Shown piece after piece: positions 1-10,797 of a stretch of DNA of 64,000 nt. Location of the stretch: the NCBI RefSeq assembly GCF_000143415.4, contig NW_003314261.1:6365667-6429666 (forward strand). The letters are read 5' to 3'. How positions within the stretch are numbered: the first letter of the stretch is position 1; every line of letters starts with the position of its first letter. The position numbers were made by a program, and so were the translations under genes. The stretch is from Selaginella moellendorffii. Lineage: Eukaryota; Streptophyta; Lycopodiopsida; Selaginellales; Selaginellaceae. The notes under the pieces were generated by a model. It was not told the DNA's origin and searched no databases. It saw only the letters and a program-made list of their open reading frames with translations.

Positions 1-71
1 TAAAATCAAACAATGGCAATCTCCACCTTCAGAGTATTTATGTTATTCAAATGGGCATTTGACTACTGGCT

Positions 72-416
72 ATGGAGTCCCAATTATTCTTGTATGCCTT
101 TGTAGCTGCTATCTTTGTAATGTTGAATGCACATGAAGCCACATCCATTAGCAGCCTAGTGATCTTCGACAATGGTTGCAAAGGAGATGGAGGATACTAC
201 AATGGCACAAGCTGTGAAATTTGTAGGCCATACATTGGTGGCATCTCATTTTTGACTAATTTAGGGCTTGCTGGTGGCTTCAACTTCACTTTTGATGGAT
301 CTCAAAAGCTATTACTATTTAAAGGCAAACTTTCCCTTACTACCCCTGGATCATTGTGTCTAGGGAACTCACCAGATGTAGTTGTAACCTCCAAGCTATC
401 ATGCATCACAGAATAG
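72..416 (+). CDS. Small secreted Cys-containing protein, unknown family
   Basis: This is an uninterrupted 114-residue reading frame. The first 24 or so residues form a convincing signal peptide: a short polar start, a hydrophobic core (YAFVAAIFVML) and a small-residue region around HEATS. The mature part has five cysteines (in NGCKGDGG, TSCEIC, GSLCLG and LSCITE), Gly-rich stretches and N-glycosylation-type NGT and NFT sites, so secretion is likely. I do not recognise the family. An upstream stop precedes the start and the flanking DNA is very AT-rich, while the frame has normal codon use for about 345 bases, which favours a real gene. It could also be the last exon of a longer gene, but the signal peptide argues against that. 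Confidence 0.5.
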   Translation: MESQLFLYAFVAAIFVMLNAHEATSISSLVIFDNGCKGDGGYYNGTSCEICRPYIGGISFLTNLGLAGGFNFTFDGSQKLLLFKGKLSLTTPGSLCLGNSPDVVVTSKLSCITE

Positions 417-1099
417 GGTTATAACTCCTTCAAAATTACTTGTTTCTAAGCTTCTCAAGTTAAGAGAATATATATAGTCACACACACGAGTTTATGGTTT
501 AGTTACTCATGAAGTTCTTAAATATCAGCTTGAGAATAGAAAACTTTGTTCAATAAAAAACACATGTAATAATCTTGTGCTTTGTTAATTCTTGAGTGCA
601 TTAACATTAACTTTTATTAATGTATATAGAATTTATGATAAATATATTTTAATTAAAATAATACAGGTTCTTTTGGGTCTCTCATAAAACATTTATAAGA
701 ACAATACTAAAACATAAGAAGCCTTAACTTTTTCATCATAGCTTGTTTTTGAGATTTGGAGGGAGAGGTACTAACACCAAAGTTCATTCAATGCAAAAAA
801 CTATAAGGGTTAACAATATTAATCACAATCATGGAATATTTTGTCATGGTACAAATTTAAGAAAAGATTTCATTTGACATAATTTTTAGTAAATAATGAT
901 ATGGTGATCATCGTAGTCAACATGTTCTACTAACTAAGTGTATACATATAGTCCTAGGGGTAGAGGAGAAAGGGAATAAAAGAGCGTGTTCTTGCCACCA
1001 CTCTTGTGTGCCTCTATCTGTCTTGATCCTCTCTAGATAAATAATTTAACAAAGTATTTTTGGATTTAAATGTCCTTATAATCTATATGTAATGTCAAA

Positions 1100-1583
1100 T
1101 TTTGAAAATGGATATGGGAGGAAGAGCAAGCAAAAGTCATCTTCTAAAAAATACCAGGTAAAGAACTTTTGTTCCTCAAAACTCATATTCAAATTTTTAT
1201 ATATGTAGACTATAGAAGATCATATGCAACTTCACAATGAAATGGTGCTATGTAGACTGGAGAACTAAAAATTGAAACTTCATAACATGAAGTATAGCTA
1301 CATCAAGAACAAAGACACTTGAAATATTTAAATCCTATAAGATCTAAAAATATGGAAGAATTACTACATCAATTTTATGCTGGAGAAAGATAAAAAGAAG
1401 TAGGATAAGAAACTATGTGCTACTCAACATGAGCAGGAATTGGTAATTGTTCTTATTGTCTAAAACTTTTTTACACTATTGTTTCTGCAAAGAAAGAGGA
1501 AACGGGGAATAAAGAAGAAGTGAAAAAAACAAAAGAAAAAAACAAAGAAAAAGTATAGTTTTATATTTAATTAGTTACTCATC
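1100..1583 (+). repeat. Dispersed repeat, family 1, copy A
   Basis: About 480 bases that align by eye along their length with 4805-5290 in direct orientation. Shared landmarks in order are GGGAGGAAGAGCAA, GGTAAAGAA, ATGAAGTATAGC, AAGATCTAAAAATATG, GAACGATAAAAAGAA-like, AGAAAGAGGAAA and AGGGAATAAAGAAG-like strings. Divergence is substantial, with many substitutions and small gaps. No coding capacity is seen. Confidence 0.7.
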
Positions 1584-3635
1584 TTTAGACAAGCTAAAGA
1601 CTAACTAGTATTTGCAAAAAAAGGAGCTAGAAGACTACAGAATAAAGAAGGTTGAGGAAGATAAACAAAATAATAAAGAAAATAAGAATAACAAACAAGA
1701 TGATGAGCATGATAATGAAGAAGATGACAATGTATAAGATGCTCTTGAAACAAAAGGGGAGGACAAATAAACATGTTCATATTCTTTCCCAGTTAGTAAT
1801 GACTACCAACACTAGTGGTGGTGGCAATAATTAGCCATAACTCACCACCGACAACTTACTCTGTATCATGGAAGCGTTAGAGTAGTGAAGATCCACTATT
1901 AATCAAGGTGACCACCACATTCTTTTTTCTTTATTTTTTTTCATGGTCGCAAAGCTTCTTTGTAGCCAAGCTCAGCATCTGTATTGCCACTTTGTTTCTC
2001 CTATTTGTCTTTCTTTCTTTTGTTTCTATCTTCTATCTACTTTTGTCCTAGCACTAAAATTATTCTTTCTCTTGGATGATATTGTTGTTCTAATTAATTC
2101 TTGCATAGATCAATTGCCAACAAGAAAATTAAAGGAGGTATTTTAATTTTGTGAAATTTCGTCACCCATCCTTGACTTTGAGAAGACGAAAGGATGTAAA
2201 CAATGGATACCTCTAATGAATAGCATAGAGGTTTGGTAGTGAGAAAAAACTGAAATTGTAAGCAACCAAAGAGAATGACTTAAGAAACGGTCTATGAAGT
2301 TCAAATATAGAAGGAAAGGGCCCATGAATAATAGTGTACCCTTTTTTCCAATTGGTTAAGGGTTTTAAGATATTTGGGGTTAAACATCCTTGGGTTTGAA
2401 TAGTATTAGGCTGGATGACTTCCCGAGAAGTCTAAACTCAGGAGTTTACAAAAATGGAAAGAATGGAGTGCAAAAGCAATTAAGAAATTATATAGAAGGC
2501 AAGTGAATTTTGAAGTGGGTATTATGGTTGTAGCACAAGAGCATGGAGGTGAGCATAGTACTTGTCCTTCTTGCCAAGCCATGAAAAAAGCAGCAAAAGC
2601 AATTCTAAAAGCTTATCAAGCTTCACAAATGGCATTAGATAATTGTCTATGTAAAAAAGCATGTAAGAAATGATATTTCCAAGCCAAAACAATACTATGA
2701 TTGCAAGCAATTTATTGTCCTTAGTCTTTGGCTCAACCAAAGACAACTAAAATAACCAACTATATTTATGGACTCATTAGGCAGCTTTTGATGGTGGAAA
2801 TGACGGAATTTTCTTCTCCAAGCAGGTGTATTGATCCAAGTTTATACAGACGGTACTGGCCTGGATTTGAATTGGAAGGGTTGCGACACTGCTTGCTACT
2901 GCTAGAGACGATCTGATGCCCCTGTTGCTACAAGGGAAAATAAATCCTAAATGTAATGCATCCTAACTCTCTCTTCTTAAGCCAACTAAAAAGAAATAAT
3001 TGCTTGATGAGAAAACCTTTAGTGGTTATTTTATCCTCATTTATCCCCCAAGGTTTCAAGGATTCATAGTGAGTTATCAACCTCTATTGAGCTAAGGGGA
3101 ATTAGCATCTCCATAGATTTCCTTTTATTTTTACCTCTCTTTGAGGCTTGATGGTTCTTTCAGTTATGTTGCAAGCTAGATTTCTAGGAGTGCATCTCAG
3201 ATAACAAGTCTTCTTCATTAGTTGAAGATTCTATGTTTCCATAATAAACTATTGAGAGCTTGATATTTTAGAGTTTTTGGACTTACAATAAGAAAATCAT
3301 TCACTCTAGCTCTTTGACCCTAAACCCTGAATTGGATACAATCCTTTGAGCAGCCCAAGGAAGGGATGCGCTCCATTGACAATATCTAGCTCCCCTCTTA
3401 TTGAGCAAGTGACAACTCTTTTTGAGAGTGATTGATCAGCTTGCTCAATTCTTTTATAATTGGTCCCTAAAAGACATAAGAAATATACATATATGTTTGA
3501 TTTTTTGGTAAATTAAGTGGATATAGTTATACATCTAACTCTCTCCATCTTTTGACCTCAAAATCTAACTTACACAATACATAAGGCTAAAACAAGACCA
3601 AATTTAGCAATAGTTTACAAGCCACTGTTTCTTAC

Positions 3636-4138
3636 TAGGGTTTTTAACATTTCAACCCTAGGTTTTAGGGTTTAAAACAAAAGATTTAAATCCTAAAACC
3701 TAAACCTTATTAACCAAATTCTTATTTATTTCAAGAGTGTATAAAAATTTGTTGGAGATTGGTAATTAATGATCAGAGCATATTCTAAGCATATGTATCC
3801 AAGGTAGAGATAATTTTTGGAGGCATAACCAACACCTAGGCTTAGGGTTTTAGAGTTAAACCCTGTTAAACCCTAAACCATGGGTTTAGGGATTAGGGCT
3901 AGAAGCCTGATATATGCCAAAAGCAAAATAACACGTAAAATTAATTAGTATATAGTATATATAATAATAGATACTAAACTAATTATATTGCTATCACAAC
4001 CTTCCAAAGCTTTTAAGATTTAGTAACTTGGGTGAATGGTCTTTAACAATCTCTCTAAATCCTAGAGCTTGCCTTATGGACCCTAGAATTTAGGGTTTAA
4101 ACCCTAGGGTTTTTACCACCCTAAACCCTAGGGTTTAG
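3636..4138. repeat. Interstitial telomere-like AAACCCT clusters
   Basis: Three dense clusters (3636-3709, 3841-3900, 4081-4138) hold the plant telomere heptamer in both orientations, often as palindromic pairs such as AAACCCTAGGGTTT. A fourth short one lies at 4672-4689. The units are mostly single or double, not long perfect arrays, so this is degenerate interstitial telomeric DNA and not a chromosome end. Confidence 0.6.
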
Positions 4139-4526
4139 ATAGATTATTCCATCAAGACCATTTAGCAAATACTATCTATATTTAAGGAAGATTTCAAGAT
4201 AATTGGTTAATTATTTCTCCAATAAAAAAGAGCTTAGAATTTAAGGTTTAGGGCTTGGCTTTTCTCTCTAGTTTCCAACACTATAGGCTAGAAATGTTTT
4301 ATTTTATTCTTGTGATATATGTTTTTATGAAGAACTATTGAGATTAGTCCCTTAATATCGCCAAATGATAGCTTACTATGTTTATCAAACACCTTTGTTA
4401 TCATACCCCACATGTTAGTTCTATTTGGTCTTATTAGCTATTTATGAAGAGTGTTTAAATCTGCAAGTTAAGCATATCTATAGAATATAGAGCTTGTCCT
4501 AAACATGATAGTGTTATTCTACGTCC

Positions 4527-4672
4527 AAATTTGCAATTTAGTACCATTCCATATTTAGTAAGTTTCAAACTTATTCTAAAGACTAACTTCTAGTATTATG
4601 GTAAAAGCTCAAAGTATGCAGTTATGGGGCTCTCCAAATGTATAGTAGGGATAGTGGGTAGGTCAGGTATGG
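4527..4672 (+). repeat. Dispersed repeat, family 2, copy A
   Basis: About 146 bases that align directly with 5291-5438. Shared strings include AAGTTTCAAACTTATTCTA, GGTAAAAGC, GGGCTCCAAAT-like and TAGTAGGGATA. Together with the family 1 copy this implies a local duplication, about 765 bases apart. Confidence 0.65.
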
Positions 4673-4804
4673 CCTAAACCCTAAACCCTTCATCATCAGC
4701 TTTAAATCAGCATAAAATCAAAGTTCACAACTGTGAAATTGTAAGTTTTTTATATGTTTTCTTCCTTCTAATGCTATTTTTTCCAATTAACAATGCTAAA
4801 ATCT

Positions 4805-5290
4805 AGAATGGACACGGGAGGAAGAGCAAATAGGAAATACGAGGTAAAGAATTTTGTTTTCTCAAAATTTATATTCAATTTTTTATACACTTTTTTATTA
4901 TGTAGACTTTAGAAAACTAAGTATAACTTTATAGTGAAATACTGCCATGTAAATTGAAGAACCAAAAGTTGACACTTCTGAATATGAAGTATAGCCACAT
5001 CAAAGACAAAAACACTTAGAATATTAAAATCATGCAAGATCTAAAAATATGAAAGAATCACTACACTAATTTGATGCTAGAGAACGATAAAAAGAAATAG
5101 GATATGTGACTATGTTCTGATCAACGTAACTAAAAACTAGTAATTGTTTCTTGTTGTCTGAAACTTTTTTATACTATTATTTCTATAGAGAAAGAGGAAA
5201 TAGGGAATAAAGAAGGAGTGGAAAGAACAAAAAAAAATGGATGGAGGAAAGAGAAAAGGTATAGTTTTATGTTTACTTAGTTACTTATCT
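4805..5290 (+). repeat. Dispersed repeat, family 1, copy B
   Basis: Second copy of the repeat at 1100-1583, same orientation, about 3.7 kb downstream. It is followed at once by family 2 copy B (5291-5438), whereas copy A at 1100 is followed by unrelated sequence. The two families are therefore separable units. Confidence 0.7.
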
Positions 5291-5438
5291 AAATTTGCAA
5301 TTTAGCACTATTCTATATTTAATAAGTTTCAAACTTATTCTAGGGATTAACTCCTGATACTAGGGTAAAAGCCCAAAGCATGAGGCTGTGGAGGGCTCCA
5401 AATATATAGTAGGGATACTGGGTAGGTTGGGCATGGCC
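5291..5438 (+). repeat. Dispersed repeat, family 2, copy B
   Basis: Second copy of 4527-4672 in direct orientation. It has the same order of landmarks, ending in GGGTAGGTTGGGCATGGCC compared with GGGTAGGTCAGGTATGGCC in copy A. Confidence 0.65.
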
Positions 5439-6600
5439 GACCAATATGAGGTATAGTATAGATTTGGTTTTTATACTTATCTTTGTTCTATGTCTAACTT
5501 GGGTCTAAGCCCAAATTCTATACCATACTAGTTGGTGGAGTACCCATATCCTCATGTTAGGCCATTAATATACTAAAATAGTGTTAAACTTCATTTAGCT
5601 TCATTTTGGATACTAGTTTTGGTTTTAGGAAGCTAAATACTTTAGGACAATTCTAAATGTCATTCCATACTCTTGTCTCTTCATTCTTTGGGCTAAACTC
5701 TTATGAGTCATTTCGTGTTTTAATTCCTTCAGTCATTGAATGCAAGTTTAGAAGTTTAACTCGGTCCTTTTATTTAGTGGCCCAAGGCCCTAAAACTCAA
5801 ATTTTGCTTTGTTGCCCTTGGACATATAACATGTACCATGTAGAGGGATAGGTTTCATAATTATTTTATGATAAAACACCATAGGATAAATGGTGAAAAC
5901 TACATACACTACATATAGCTATATATCATTTTGTAAATAACAAAGAAAAACTAAAGTTTCTAGAATGAAAAACACACACATTAAAATATGCATTAAAGAT
6001 AAATGAGTTAAAACTTACAAAAAGTAAAAACTTATTTATATGTAAGGATTATGTTACAATTCTTCTCACTCACCACAAAATAGTGACTACAACAACCATA
6101 AAGTTCATGCCTACAAGCAAAAACCCAAGAAAAAAAAGTTTACACTATCAATTTATAGCAAAGTGCAACAAACCACTATAAGGCCAAAAATTTTACACTT
6201 GTGATTGGGAAATAAAAAATCAATGGAGTTAATGCATTATTACAATTATAACAAAATCCATTTACTCGAGGAAAAACCAGCACACTCAACATCCCAAGAA
6301 TTGAAAGAAATGTTTTGCCTTTTACCCTTGCACTCCAATTGATCTCATTTCCCTCCATTCTAATTGATTGTTACCTAAATTAGGGCACCACTCTACAAAT
6401 AGAAATGAGGGCCATTTGCAAAAATGATTGAAACATTATGCTTACTAATTAGGGCATGTTACAATTAAAATATACCTTTAAGCTGCAAGAAATAAACCAT
6501 AATTATGGGAAACAATCAAGAGATCATAAATCTATGCTCAATGACAAAAGAATGATAAAAAAAAAGCATTATTAAATTTATAGTGACATTGTGTTATCTA

Positions 6601-6840
6601 AGATGATATTGCATTAGTCTTGTATAGTAGTTTAATGTGTTATGCCCCATGCATACATGGTTATCCCATGACAAAAATATTATATACATAATTATGTTTT
6701 GGTTTCCTATATAACAATTGAAAAGTGATTGTATGCATAATACATTTGCATGCAACTAAAATGAAAATTCACACATGTGTAAATATATAATGCTTTTAGA
6801 CACAATCATATATTCATTATTATATATCTGCTAAAAACTT
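6601..6840 (+). repeat. Dispersed repeat, family 3, copy A
   Basis: Aligns directly with 7272-7420. Both contain CATGACAAAAATATTATATA-like, CACATGTGTAAATATA-like and AATCATATATTC strings in the same order. Copy B is shorter because of gaps. No coding capacity is seen. Confidence 0.5.
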
Positions 6841-7271
6841 ATTTATTTTAATTATAAATTTAGTTATGGCAAGCAATTTATAATGGCAATTTTGGGGGAA
6901 AGATATACTTCCCATGAGAAGAGGTGTACCTAAAGTGGGTATACTGGAAAAAAATTGTGCAAGATTGCAAAATATATAAAAAAAATCACATGTGTACTTA
7001 AATTGTTATAACACAATGTAACTTATAAAATATTTTTTTGAACCTTATTTGTTTTACATATGGGTACGTATCAGTTGTAAACTCTTAAATTTGAACTTTC
7101 TGGAAGGTCACATAGCAAAATAATACTCAAACCCAAATATCCTAATTAATTGAAAAAAAAGTGCACTCTTATTTATGGGTCATTTTTTTTATATTTGAAC
7201 CCATATAAATCATCTCTTTAGTCATTTTTTTATTGCTTGCAATTATATGGTATCAATTTTGCATAGTAATA

Positions 7272-7420
7272 TGAGATGTCATTGCATACAAGGCATATCC
7301 TATGACAAAAATATTATATAGACAATCAAGTTTAGATTGCTTATATAAGTATAAAAATAAATCTACACATTTGTAAATATAAAGTACAATCATATATTCT
7401 TTACCATATCTAGTAAGTAG
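7272..7420 (+). repeat. Dispersed repeat, family 3, copy B
   Basis: Shorter, diverged copy of 6601-6840 in the same orientation, including TATGACAAAAATATTATATA and ACAATCATATATTC. It lies just upstream of a small tandem GGGCAAT array (7638-7668). Confidence 0.5.
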
Positions 7421-7637
7421 GATAATTATATCTTCTTCTAGGTGCTTTAAATATTTCTTTCAAACTTTATATTTACTTAACATGAAAAAAGTAGAAGGAT
7501 CTAGGATTTAGTGTAAATTTCTCTTTTATTGGTTTGAATTTTTTTTCTCTCCCCACCTTCATTTACACCTGATTTTACTGCTTTGCTTTTATTTACCATT
7601 AATAATTTCTTTCTCAAATGTATCCAAGCAAGGGCAA

Positions 7638-7668
7638 CGGGGCAATGGGCAATGGGCAATGGGCAATG
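7638..7668 (+). repeat. GGGCAAT short tandem repeat
   Basis: Four imperfect units of the heptamer GGGCAAT in tandem. The frames across it on both strands encode simple repeats and are not credible genes. Confidence 0.7.
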
Positions 7669-8126
7669 GCCGATCTGCCAATGTGGCTGTGCTTCTTCAG
7701 CCAGTCGTGACAGAGCGATTGGTCGTTGGCCAGGGTTGTTCAATATCCGTTACAATGTTATCATGATCAATGTTATCATGACCTTTTTAACTGTGCATTA
7801 CAAAATTAGTAGACTCCAATAGAACTGCAAAATCAATTCAGTATATACATTATAACATACAGCTAGCCTGAAATGCAAGAAGAAGATTGGAGATGAGGAG
7901 ATGCAAAGTGGATTACTCTTTTATTAGGCAATTTTTCTTTATTTTACAAAAAATAAAAATAAAAAAAACTACTACGATTACTATGATCAAATAATTCCTA
8001 TGCCTTCATAGTCAAGCTTTCAATAAGATCAGAATCCCGAAATCAAGCAGAGCGCATATTTGGATAGTCTTTCCACTCGTGGATAGAGGAACACAAAAAC
8101 GCTACAGTATTAGATCTTCCATACAA

Positions 8127-9575
8127 TTAGTTTGATCTACAAACCGGGATTTGTTTAAGATCTTCACGAACGAAATGCAACAGATCATCCGCATCACCAT
8201 CGCTGCCAAAGAAACACGCTGCTTCAAGGTCGATCCACATAACTTTGCCACCTTCTCCAACGATGATGTTGGAGGACTCAACTCGACCGTGACTTGCATT
8301 TGCCCTGTGTATCACGCTCAAGGCAGACTTTGCTGCGGTGAGATAGCTATCCTTGTAAAGCTCCTCATAGTTCTTGTCAATGCTCGTTCCTCCAATGTCT
8401 TGCATGATGGTAAGCCAGATCCCTCCATCCAGGAAACCAGACGCATAGAGGCGAGGGATAACATCCCCTTGCAGGCTTTTCAATCTCGCCATCACCCACA
8501 CTTCACGTACCATCTTCCGCAGCTTGTCAGGAGCCTTGCACACGTCCACTGATTTGAAGACAGCCTTTTCGCCTTTGAATCTCCCCTGAAAGACAGAAAC
8601 TTGTTCACCAGAGTGAATCTGACGCCAGCTCGAGAGCTTCAAATCCGAGAGCTGTAGTGTGACAATGTCCTCGATGTCTTTGAAGCTGAAGTTCATAGAT
8701 CTGCAAAGCTCTGACATCTGTATACGCAGATCCACAGCCTGTTCCTTGTGGATCCTGGAGCGAGCATTGACTGTGCTGGGTCCAGCTGAGTTATACTTGA
8801 TTCGTTTTCTGCGTGGAAAAGGCTGATCCAAACGCTGCTGTGGCCGAGGCAGATTTGACTTCTGAAACATGAGGTGCATCAAGAAGAAGAGAGCTTCGAA
8901 AAGAGTCGGCGATCGTGCGCCGTGTGGTGGCGAATTCATATCAAAGACGACGTGATCAGAGACCTGGAAAACGTCCTCCTCACGGCTCAGCCTGCAAAAA
9001 AATGCGCGCTTAATGCTTGTAACACAAGCGTACCCCGATCGGTTGTAGTATAAATAGCCAGCCGCTCGAGCAAATATCTTGTGGGCATCACCACCCGAAA
9101 CTGTCAGACCCTGCAGCAACACGTCTGGCTCGAGCACAAAAAACCCTCGAAGGGTATTTGCTGCAAATGCATTTGGCGGCTGAGAAGTACTTTCGTCCGC
9201 GTTGCCATACATGACGAATGCAGCTTCGATATGGGTGAGATGGAGTCCACCGCCAACTTGAAACCGTCTGTGGTACTCAGCAGACAGCTCTTGCACCGGA
9301 ATCACAAGGGACGCATACAGTCTTGCAGATGCCTCTTCGCGGTTTGTGGTTTCAGCACCAACTAGCGGGTGAGGATGTGTAAAGACTGGGGCGCTATCCG
9401 GCTGTGAGTAGAGCGCGGAGAGAAAGAGTTGGAGCTCCGACGCGAATGATTCCCATACCTTGTAGGCACCGCTCGGAGTGTGCTCTCCTATAAGACTGTC
9501 ACAAAGCGGAGAGGAACCTGTGAAACCCGGGCTGGGGATGTGCGTTCGAAGCAAAGAAAACAACGACACGGCCAT
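8127..9575 (-). CDS. Crinkler-like protein: nuclease-like N-terminus plus pseudokinase
   Basis: A single open frame of 482 residues. Residues about 140-200 read like the PD-(D/E)XK nuclease-fold segment of Crinkler (CRN) effectors: FVLEPDVLL, then FARAAGYLYYNRSGYACVTS followed by AFFCRLS. PRRKRIK at 254-260 is a likely nuclear localisation signal. Residues 325-470 form a protein-kinase-like domain with VFQGRF (328), a candidate ATP-binding Lys in AVFKS (341), Glu358 and a C-lobe HG....SSNII loop (429-438) followed by WIDLE (Asp449). The catalytic-loop Asp of HRD kinases is replaced (HGR), so it may be inactive or act like atypical FunK1-type kinases. CRN-type nuclease-kinase proteins are known mainly from oomycetes and fungi, with plant examples reported. 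The start at 9575 follows a CCCTAG motif. Family assignment is inference from motifs. Confidence 0.65.
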   Translation of the reverse strand: MAVSLFSLLRTHIPSPGFTGSSPLCDSLIGEHTPSGAYKVWESFASELQLFLSALYSQPDSAPVFTHPHPLVGAETTNREEASARLYASLVIPVQELSAEYHRRFQVGGGLHLTHIEAAFVMYGNADESTSQPPNAFAANTLRGFFVLEPDVLLQGLTVSGGDAHKIFARAAGYLYYNRSGYACVTSIKRAFFCRLSREEDVFQVSDHVVFDMNSPPHGARSPTLFEALFFLMHLMFQKSNLPRPQQRLDQPFPRRKRIKYNSAGPSTVNARSRIHKEQAVDLRIQMSELCRSMNFSFKDIEDIVTLQLSDLKLSSWRQIHSGEQVSVFQGRFKGEKAVFKSVDVCKAPDKLRKMVREVWVMARLKSLQGDVIPRLYASGFLDGGIWLTIMQDIGGTSIDKNYEELYKDSYLTAAKSALSVIHRANASHGRVESSNIIVGEGGKVMWIDLEAACFFGSDGDADDLLHFVREDLKQIPVCRSN

Positions 9576-9580
9576 CTAGT

Positions 9581-9589
9581 AACCCTAGA
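9581..9589 (-). promoter_or_regulatory. Telobox-like motif upstream of the Crinkler-like gene
   Basis: AACCCTAG lies about 10 bases upstream of the start codon. Telobox motifs (AAACCCTA) are common in 5' regions of plant housekeeping genes, and similar ones precede several genes here. Confidence 0.35.
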
Positions 9590-9599
9590 GAACCAAAAG

Positions 9600-10377
9600 T
9601 AAGCCTTTAACTAGATTAAGCGATTTCTCTCTTGAATGTTTATAAATCATTCCTTCTTTGCCAGCACTTCGAATAGCCGGCAGGATCCAGAGGAGCTACT
9701 GAGGAAGATCATAGAGAATGGTCAATGATCCCTTTGCATGAAGAACTCGGTTTGTTTCGTTTTGAGTTGCTGAGGGCTTTTATTTTAAGCAGCGGATAAT
9801 GGCAGCATGACTTGTTCGTAAGAAAACATATTTTCCTCTCTTTTTTTCTCTCCTTTTTTCGCGAGTGTGTGAATTTCGGATCATTACTTTTGCTTTGATC
9901 TTTGATGAGACAACGTCATCACTCGAGCAGAATGCTATTAGGGTTTGCGAGATCGTCGCTTTTTCGATTCAAGCGAAATCTTCTGATTCGATCAAGTACA
10001 TTTCCTTGCAGATGTGAACATCGAATCGCCTCCTTCCACGGTCAGGCGCTGTCTCGCCATTTCCTTCACTGAGTAATCCCCTCTTTCTTTTTCTCCTTGA
10101 AAGGATCCTTGCACCAAGTCTACTTGGGTCTCAGGAACGCCAGTTCTCCTTCTCGACTTATGGAACAGGAATAGTATAGAATTAGTACAGCATAGTAAAG
10201 GCCGGGAAACTGGAAGCAAGCAACGAGGAGGACGAGCAGGAGTCCGGAGAACTAGTCGGGTAACAGGGATTGAGGGTATACGCAAGAAGAAAAATTCCAG
10301 CTACAGTCTGGCGCTTGCTGGGAGGTGCTATGCTAAAAATGTGAGGAGCAAAAGCTTCTCACTCGTCGCCGTCGTAT
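9600..10377. other. Non-coding or unrecognised fragment region
   Basis: No complete gene. A short segment at about 9670-9735 reads QDPEELLRKIIENGQ on the + strand and then hits a stop. A segment near 10014-10070 reads as PPSTVRRCLAISFTE before a possible splice donor. Both look like gene fragments of unknown origin, in keeping with the identifiable fragments just downstream. Confidence 0.35.
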
Positions 10378-10655
10378 CCTCCTCGAGCGTCCGAGTTATC
10401 TTCCGGGGGTCCGACGCTGCTAGCCGAGAAAGGTCCTTTTGCATGTAAGAGCGGGGATGTTATCAAGTTCCTTCAGGGCCTGACGACGAACAACATGAAC
10501 AAACTTGAGCAGGACTCTCCAGCAAGGTTGCCCGCATCCCACTCTCAAGCAGGCAATCCACGGAGAAGCTGGACAGATCAGGAACAGGCCCCGGGAGCGA
10601 GAAGTCGGCTCCGTAGCGGACGCTGATGCAGAGAGTTGACGAGGTTTGCGTGTGT
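10378..10655 (+). pseudogene. IBA57-like (GcvT family) gene fragment
   Basis: Read on the + strand, this contains SSSVRVIFRGSD, then GDVIKFLQGLTTNNM, then EKLDRSGTGPGSEK. These match, in order, the N-terminal signature of plant IBA57 / tetrahydrofolate-binding GcvT-like proteins, which act in mitochondrial Fe-S cluster assembly. The frame is interrupted and shifts after the last motif. The rest of the protein, including the C-terminal glycine-cysteine motif, is missing. It is a truncated, frameshifted copy and not a functional gene. Confidence 0.65.
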
Positions 10656-10702
10656 GTTTTTTTTCGCGAGGTAGTTCGTGACAAGCGTACAGGGACAACA
10701 AA

Positions 10703-10751
10703 AGCCATGAAGGACAAACTGGCCGAAGTTCTGGGAGCTCGCGCTATTCAG
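10703..10751 (+). pseudogene. Fragment of a paralogue of the gene at 22712-24789
   Basis: Reads AMKDKLAEVLGARAIQ. It matches the near-C-terminal AMKEKLAGALGPRATK of the unrecognised gene at 22712-24789 (bases about 24401-24447), at roughly 80 percent nucleotide identity over about 48 bases by eye. It is spliced, at least in appearance (CAG then GTAC), to SNF2 sequence downstream. Confidence 0.5.
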
Positions 10752-10797
10752 GTACATTTCTTTATTATTTTGTTAAGGCTGTGATGCATAATGTGTG

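Larger units (their letters stand above)
417..8126. other. AT-rich gene-poor tract with dispersed repeats
   Basis: About 7.7 kb with no gene I can support. The open frames here are short (60-80 codons), low in complexity and match no family. What the tract does contain is several diverged repeat pairs and telomere-like AAACCCT clusters, listed separately. I see no transposase, reverse transcriptase or terminal repeats, so it looks like old, heavily mutated repetitive DNA. Confidence 0.6.

Noticed and set aside
10420-10717. Minus-strand frames of 84 and 93 codons
   Set aside because: They are antisense to the recognisable IBA57-like motifs on the + strand.
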